Source: VGDP01 sp040905845 (GTDB taxonomy: Bacteria; Pseudomonadota; Alphaproteobacteria; SP197). From it: DNA of 9,673 nucleotides. The stretch's first letter is position 1; each line of letters starts with the position of its first letter. The notes under the pieces were generated by a model, which did not search any database, was not told the DNA's origin, and saw only the letters and a list, made by a program, of their open reading frames with translations. Of this stretch, positions 5,862-9,673 are shown piece by piece. Made by a program: the position numbers and the translations under genes. The stretch is from assembly GCA_040905845.1 (NCBI GenBank), contig JBBDQV010000048.1:1-9673 (forward strand), read 5' to 3'.

Positions 5862-7898
5862 TCACAAATCCTTGCACAGCCGCAGCGAGTCGTAGAGCGC
5901 GGCGTGGATGTTGCGCCCAGCGACCGCGTCGCCGACGCGGAAGAGCTGGAACCGGCCCTCGGGGTTGCGCTTGAGGTGCTGCGGTCGGCCGGCGATCAAC
6001 GCGGTGATGTCCACTTCGCCGCGGTTCGACGAGCGCTCCTTGAGCGCTACGTAGAGCGCGTCCTCGGGGAGCGTGCCGTACTCGACGACGACCTGGTCGA
6101 TCAATCGCTCCTCGCTCTCGCGCGTGTATTCGTTGACAAGGCTCGCGACCAGGCGCGCATGATCCCGGCGCACGGCCATGAGCCGGACGTCGGGCGTGAA
6201 CACGACGCCGCGCTTGGCGAGCTCGCGGAAGTGGATCGGAAAGTTGGAGCCGCCCATCTCCATCGCCGGGGCGCGGTCGGGCGTGGCGAGCTCGACCGAT
6301 GCGCCGCGCTCGGCCATGAACTCGGCCGTGCTCGGCGCCTGATGCCCGCCGTGCTCGTCGTAGAGCAGCACGTTCCCCGCCGGCGCGACCCGGCCGGCGA
6401 GGATGTCCCAGGTCGTCGTCAGCAGATCGGACCCCTCGGCGAGACCGCGCCACGGCCGGCCGCCGGTCGCGACGATGACGACGTTGGGTCCTTCGGCCTC
6501 GATCGCCTCGGGCGTGGCCGAAGTTTCGAGCCTGAGATCGACGCCCTGCTTGCGCACCTGGCTTTCGAGCCAGCGCACGATGCCGGTCAGGTTCTCGCGC
6601 CACGACGCCTTGGCCGCCAGGTTGATCTGGCCGCCCACGCGCTCGGCGGTCTCGTAGAGGACGACCCGGTGCCCGCGCGCTGCGGCGACGCGCGCGGCCT
6701 CGAGCCCGCCCGGGCCGCCGCCGGCGACGACGACCTTGCGCCGCGCAGTGGCCAGGGGAATGACGTGGGGCATCGTCTTCTCGCGCCCCGTCGCCGCGTT
6801 CTGGATGCACGCGGTGCCGGCTTCGAGCAGGCCATCGACGCAGTAGCCGGCGCCGACGCACTGCCGGATGTCCTCGGGCCGGCCCTCCATCAGCTTGCGC
6901 GCGATGTGCGGGTCGGCGATGTGGCCGCGCGTCATGGCGACCAGATCGACATGCCCGCCCTCGATGGCGCGCGCGGCGGTGGCCAGGTCGCGGATCGCCG
7001 AGGCGTGGAACACCGGGATGGCAACCCGCGCCTTGATCGCGCTCGCGAGGTAGAGGAACGGCGCCGGCGGGAACGACATGTTGGGCAGGATGACGGCGAG
7101 CCCGGCGAAGTTGGACGCCTGGCCCTGATAGACGTTGAGGTAGTCGATCAGGCCCGACCGGGCGTAGGTCTCGGCGATAACGACGCAGTCCTCGGCGCCG
7201 AGCCCGCCGTCGACCAGCTCGTCGCCCGACATGCGCAAGCCCACGACATAGCCCTCGCCGACCTCCTTGCGGATCGCCTCGAACACCTCGAGGCCGAAGC
7301 GCATGCGGTTCTCCAGGCTGCCGCCGTAGCCATCAGTGCGCTTGTTGACCATGGGCGACCAGAACGAATCGATCAGGTGCTGGGCGGCTGCGATGACTTC
7401 GACCCCGTCGAGCCCGCCGGCCTTGCAGCGCCCCGCCGCCTGCGCGTAGCGCCGGATCGTGCGCCGGATGTCCCAGTCCTCCGCCTCCTTGGGAAAGCCG
7501 CGATGGAGCGTCTCGCGCACCGACGAGGGCGAGATGAGCGGCAGCCAGTGGTGCTGGTCGGTGTTGGCACGGCGCCCGATGTGCGTGATCTGGCAGATCA
7601 GCTTGGCGCCGTGGCGATGGATGCGTTCGGCGAAGCCGACGAAGTACGGGATGATCCGGTCGTCGCTCGCGTCGATCTGGCCAAAGGGTAGCGGCGAATC
7701 GACCGCCACCGAGGACGAGCCGCCGAAGCAGGTCAGCCCGATGCCGCCCTTGGCCTTCTCCTCGTGGTAGAGCTGATAGCGCTCGCCCGGCATGTCGTGC
7801 TCGGTGAAGCGCGGCGCGTGCGCCGTCGACATGATCCGGTTGCGGATCGTCAGACCCTTGAGCCGGAACGGCCTGAGCAGCGCTTCGTACTGAGCCAC
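5862..7898 (-). CDS. TMADH-type FMN/FAD oxidoreductase, DgcA / N-methylproline demethylase-like (paralogue B)
   Basis: 678 residues, the family's usual length, and a paralogue of the next gene: 49 of the first 60 residues are identical by hand count. Same order of parts: flavin barrel (RNRIMSTAHAPR at 19-30; HLIDSFWSPMVNKRTDGYGG at 174-193), cluster loop with C347, C353 and C364 but A350 in place of the usual second Cys, Rossmann motif VVVAGGGPGGLEAARV (389-404), and the closing GDAVAGRNIHAALYDSLRLC (656-675) with tail KDL. HQHMIDQFWSP-like wording here resembles DgcA more than paralogue A does. The TMADH flavin-linking Cys is Ala28, so FMN is probably not covalently bound by that route. The start is GTG 7898; GAGGA at 7910-7906 overlaps the upstream gene's TGA (7911-7909), with a 10-base intergenic gap, so translation is likely coupled. 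Expected to demethylate an N-methylated amine; substrate and electron acceptor are not visible here. Confidence 0.9.
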   Translation of the reverse strand: MAQYEALLRPFRLKGLTIRNRIMSTAHAPRFTEHDMPGERYQLYHEEKAKGGIGLTCFGGSSSVAVDSPLPFGQIDASDDRIIPYFVGFAERIHRHGAKLICQITHIGRRANTDQHHWLPLISPSSVRETLHRGFPKEAEDWDIRRTIRRYAQAAGRCKAGGLDGVEVIAAAQHLIDSFWSPMVNKRTDGYGGSLENRMRFGLEVFEAIRKEVGEGYVVGLRMSGDELVDGGLGAEDCVVIAETYARSGLIDYLNVYQGQASNFAGLAVILPNMSFPPAPFLYLASAIKARVAIPVFHASAIRDLATAARAIEGGHVDLVAMTRGHIADPHIARKLMEGRPEDIRQCVGAGYCVDGLLEAGTACIQNAATGREKTMPHVIPLATARRKVVVAGGGPGGLEAARVAAARGHRVVLYETAERVGGQINLAAKASWRENLTGIVRWLESQVRKQGVDLRLETSATPEAIEAEGPNVVIVATGGRPWRGLAEGSDLLTTTWDILAGRVAPAGNVLLYDEHGGHQAPSTAEFMAERGASVELATPDRAPAMEMGGSNFPIHFRELAKRGVVFTPDVRLMAVRRDHARLVASLVNEYTRESEERLIDQVVVEYGTLPEDALYVALKERSSNRGEVDITALIAGRPQHLKRNPEGRFQLFRVGDAVAGRNIHAALYDSLRLCKDL

Positions 7899-7905
7899 GC
7901 CGACA

Positions 7906-7910
7906 TCCTC
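7906..7910 (-). promoter_or_regulatory. Shine-Dalgarno overlapping the upstream stop codon
   Basis: On the minus strand the DAO-family gene's TGA (7911-7909) runs straight into GAGGA (7910-7906), which lies 7 bases before the GTG start of paralogue B at 7898. This site supports the GTG start and suggests that ribosomes finishing the oxidase re-initiate on the demethylase-like gene. Confidence 0.6.
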
Positions 7911-9210
7911 ACGCGGCGATGCGGTCCTGCAGGCGGTACCACAGGGCGACGAGCGGCAGGAACCAGGGGTCGCCGCGATACCACGATCGCGCCGGGAACT
8001 CGATCTCGGCGAAGGCGCTGCGCGACTCAGTGGTGCCCATCACGCGCTGCGCCGCCTTGTGGCCGAGCCAGGTCGCCATGGCGACGCCCGAGCCGCAGTA
8101 GCCCATGGCATAGTGGATGCCGTCGCGCGTGCCCACGTGGGGCAGCCGGTCGAAGGTAAACGCGACGTTGCCGGTCCACGAGTGCGTCACCTTGACCCCG
8201 TCGAGCTCGGGGAACACGCCGATCATGAAGCGGTAGAGCGTGCGGCCCGAGACGCGCGTGTCGGTCTCCCACACCGCCGCGCGGCCGCCGAACAGGACCC
8301 GCGTGCGGTCGGGCGAGGGCCGGAAGTAGTAGAGGATCCTCTTGGTGTCGGCGATCATCCGGTTGTTGGGGAACAGCCGGCGCATGGTCTCGGGCGGCAG
8401 CGGCTCGGTCGCGATCATGTAACTGCCGATCGGGATCAGCCGGCGACGCAGGTCCTGGGTCACGGGCCGGGTGTAGCCGTTGGTCGCGACGATCACGTCG
8501 CGCGCCTTGACGCGTCCACGCGGCGTCGTCAGGCAGAAGAGCGTCGGACAACGCGCGATGTCCTCGACCGGAGCCTTGGCCGCGACGGTGACACCGGCGT
8601 TGCGGGCCCGCTCCAGCAGGCCTTGGTGATAGAGCGCCGGATGCACCCCGGCGTGGCGCAGCATGATCTTGCCGCCGTGGTAGACGGCGGTGTCGACCTC
8701 GGTCCGCGTGGCCGACGCCGGCACCATCTCGGCCTCGACGCCGAGCTCCTTCTTGGTCAGCTCCAGCTCGCGCGCCATGCTGTCGTAGTGGCTCGGCCGG
8801 TGCGCGCCCGTGAATGCGCCGACCTTCTGCAAATGGCAGGCGATCTGCTCGCGCTCGATCAGGTCCTTGGTGTACTCGAGCGAGGTCCGCGCCTCGCGCG
8901 CCAGGTCGATGGCTTTGTCCTTGCCGACCCTCTCGACCAGGTCGGAATAACTCCACTTGAGCTGGCCGCCGACCATGCCGCCGTTGCGCGACGAGGCGCC
9001 GAAGCCGGCGTCGTTGGCATCGAGCACGACGACCGATCGCCCGGCGCGCGCGAGATCGAGCGCGGCCGAGAGCCCGGTGTAGCCCGAGCCGACGATCGCC
9101 ACGTCCGTCTCGGCGGGTAGCGGTGTCTCGGGCAGCGTCGGCCGGGGCGCGGCCTCCCACCAGTAGGGCGTCTCCTTGAAGCCTTCGGCGAAGATCGAGT
9201 CGTTCTCCAC
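7909..9210 (-). CDS. FAD-dependent amine oxidoreductase, DAO family (PuuB/OrdL-like)
   Basis: A D-amino-acid-oxidase superfamily flavoenzyme (PF01266, COG0665 type) of 433 residues from the GTG at 9210, chosen because GGAG lies 6 bases upstream; ATG 9243 (11 residues longer) and TTG 9288 are alternatives with poorer sites. Seen: TPYWWEAAPRP near the N-terminus, the dinucleotide motif VAIVGSGYTGLSAALDLA (37-54) with an acidic D64 at the end of the second strand, and GFGASSRNGGMVGG (69-82), as in gamma-glutamylputrescine oxidase and related enzymes. Near the C-terminus are TFDRLPHVG and MGYCGSGVAMATWLGHKAA, the usual FAD-closing region. It should oxidise a primary or secondary amine to an imine, yielding aldehyde and free amine, with oxygen or a quinone as acceptor. 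It is the first gene of the probable operon with the two demethylase-like flavoproteins. Enzymes of this broad group act on sarcosine-like amines, polyamines and N-methyl-AEP; sequence alone does not decide. Confidence 0.9.
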   Translation of the reverse strand: MENDSIFAEGFKETPYWWEAAPRPTLPETPLPAETDVAIVGSGYTGLSAALDLARAGRSVVVLDANDAGFGASSRNGGMVGGQLKWSYSDLVERVGKDKAIDLAREARTSLEYTKDLIEREQIACHLQKVGAFTGAHRPSHYDSMARELELTKKELGVEAEMVPASATRTEVDTAVYHGGKIMLRHAGVHPALYHQGLLERARNAGVTVAAKAPVEDIARCPTLFCLTTPRGRVKARDVIVATNGYTRPVTQDLRRRLIPIGSYMIATEPLPPETMRRLFPNNRMIADTKRILYYFRPSPDRTRVLFGGRAAVWETDTRVSGRTLYRFMIGVFPELDGVKVTHSWTGNVAFTFDRLPHVGTRDGIHYAMGYCGSGVAMATWLGHKAAQRVMGTTESRSAFAEIEFPARSWYRGDPWFLPLVALWYRLQDRIAA

Positions 9211-9316
9211 GGCGTGCTCCGGCTGGGTCCTGGCGATATACATGGCGCATGAGGCGAAGGGCGGCAAGGTGCCGGTTCGCTTCACCAATCGGCCCCGGCG
9301 GGTCTAGGATGCCGTC

Positions 9317-9520
9317 ATGAAGATCAAGGTCATCGTCCACGAGGCTGAGGAGGGCGGATTCTGGGCCGAGGTGCCTGCCATCCCCGGTTGTGCGACACAG
9401 GGCGAGACGTTCGAGGAGCTGCTGCAGAATCTTTACGAGGCGATCGAGGGCTGTCTTTCCGTCGATGTGGTCGAGTCGAAGACGAGCAAGGCGGGTCGGG
9501 TTCTCGAGATCGTCGTATGA
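9317..9520 (+). CDS. hicB: HicB-like antitoxin, apparently orphan
   Basis: 67 residues of the short HicB_lk antitoxin type (PF15919): MKIKVIVHEAEEGGFWAEVP, then AIPGCATQGETFEELLQNLY, EAIEGCLSVDV and a C-terminal VLEIVV strand. The partial RNase-H-like fold normally binds and neutralises the small mRNA interferase HicA. AGGA at 9306-9309 lies 7 bases before the ATG. In this subtype hicA usually sits next to hicB, often directly downstream with overlapping stop and start. Here the TGA (9518-9520) overlaps an ATG at 9517, but that frame closes after six codons (MRPATL), and no HicA is visible upstream, where the neighbour is the divergent oxidase operon. It lacks the C-terminal ribbon-helix-helix DNA-binding domain of longer HicB proteins. 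It may be a solitary antitoxin or what is left of a degraded module. Family call is firm; function here is not. Confidence 0.85.
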   Translation: MKIKVIVHEAEEGGFWAEVPAIPGCATQGETFEELLQNLYEAIEGCLSVDVVESKTSKAGRVLEIVV

Positions 9521-9537
9521 GGCCGGCGACGTTATGA
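9517..9537 (+). pseudogene. possible stub of a lost hicA start
   Basis: ATG at 9517 overlaps the hicB TGA in the ATGA manner typical of coupled toxin-antitoxin genes. It reads MRPATL and then stops at 9535-9537. HicA proteins of this subtype often begin MK/MR-P-V-S-G, so the first residues could be a stub, with the rest replaced by repeat DNA. Six codons are far too few to prove this. Confidence 0.25.
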
Positions 9538-9673
9538 CCTGACTTGTCATCGCCCGGCTAGACCGGGCGATCCAGGGTCGAAGGTCTTGGTGGTTGCACC
9601 TGGATGCCCCGATCAAGTCCACGGCTGTCCGGTTGGGGCGAGCGGCGCTGTTCGGAGTTTGGCGCCGTACCGG
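9521..9673. repeat. non-coding tail with palindromic repeat elements
   Basis: No convincing gene. ATCGCCCGG (9549-9557) and CCGGGCGAT (9563-9571) form a perfect nine-pair hairpin with a CTAGA loop. A second, wider inverted pair is ATCCAGG (9570-9576) with CCTGGAT (9599-9605). Palindromes of the form TCATCGCCCGG...CCGGGCGATCCAG are, from memory, abundant intergenic elements in Bradyrhizobium- and Rhodospirillales-like genomes. The hairpin could serve as a 3' end for hicB but has no T run. From 9606 to the window end I see nothing recognisable. Confidence 0.6.

Noticed and set aside
3781..5895. Long open plus-strand frame opposite paralogue A
   Set aside because: Arg/Asp/Val-rich, low-complexity translation with no family motifs; it is the antisense shadow of a well-conserved flavoprotein in GC-rich DNA. 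The same holds for 5904-7691 and 8059-9120 on the plus strand.
9521..9673. A full hicA toxin gene downstream of hicB
   Set aside because: The coupled frame stops after six codons and I see no HicA G-S-H motif in any frame of the remaining bases.

Overview
This is high-GC DNA with strong G/C preference at third codon positions. The palindromic intergenic repeats and the gene families suggest an alphaproteobacterium (Rhodospirillales- or Rhizobiales-like), possibly uncultured. That assignment rests on style and family content, not on a marker gene. I see no rRNA, tRNA, CRISPR array or transposase.

Layout. (1) Positions 1-993, minus strand: the 5' 331 codons of phnW, 2-aminoethylphosphonate (AEP):pyruvate transaminase, cut by the window edge. 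(2) Positions 994-1070: an AT-rich (about 27% GC) divergent promoter region with an imperfect palindrome. (3) Positions 1071-1934, plus: a LysR-type regulator of the kind that accompanies AEP catabolism genes, followed in the same frame by a 49-codon ORF (1965-2114) that looks like the tail of an RTX/beta-roll protein. (4) Positions 2124-3125, minus: a secreted SH3b-like protein, divergent from (5) 3230-3697, plus: a secreted NTF2/SnoaL-like (DUF4440-type) protein. (6) Positions 9210 down to 3739, minus: a probable three-gene operon made of a DAO-family FAD amine oxidase and two tandem paralogous TMADH-type flavoproteins of the dimethylglycine / N-methylproline demethylase (DgcA-like) family. 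(7) Positions 9317-9520, plus: a HicB-like antitoxin with no HicA toxin, followed by palindromic repeat DNA to the window end.

How the genes may work together. PhnW and the LysR gene form a recognisable AEP-to-phosphonoacetaldehyde module. The large minus-strand operon encodes enzymes for N-methylated amines: two demethylase-type flavoproteins and one FAD amine oxidase. FAD-dependent oxidoreductases of the DAO type are known to oxidise N-methyl-AEP (and sometimes AEP) to phosphonoacetaldehyde. The most interesting hypothesis is therefore that this locus strips methyl groups from N-methylated aminoethylphosphonates and feeds the product into PhnW or directly into phosphonoacetaldehyde. The alternative, equally allowed by sequence, is that the operon handles an ordinary substrate (dimethylglycine, sarcosine, N-methylproline/stachydrine-type compounds) and lies near phnW by chance; three unrelated genes separate the two modules.

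Other notable structure: two copies of one palindromic repeat lie immediately 3' of the two demethylase-like genes, and one copy appears to supply the last codons and stop of its gene. The two demethylase-like proteins both carry Ala where the TMADH family usually has the second iron-sulfur Cys. The hicB 3' end overlaps an ATG that opens a six-codon frame, possibly the stub of a lost hicA.
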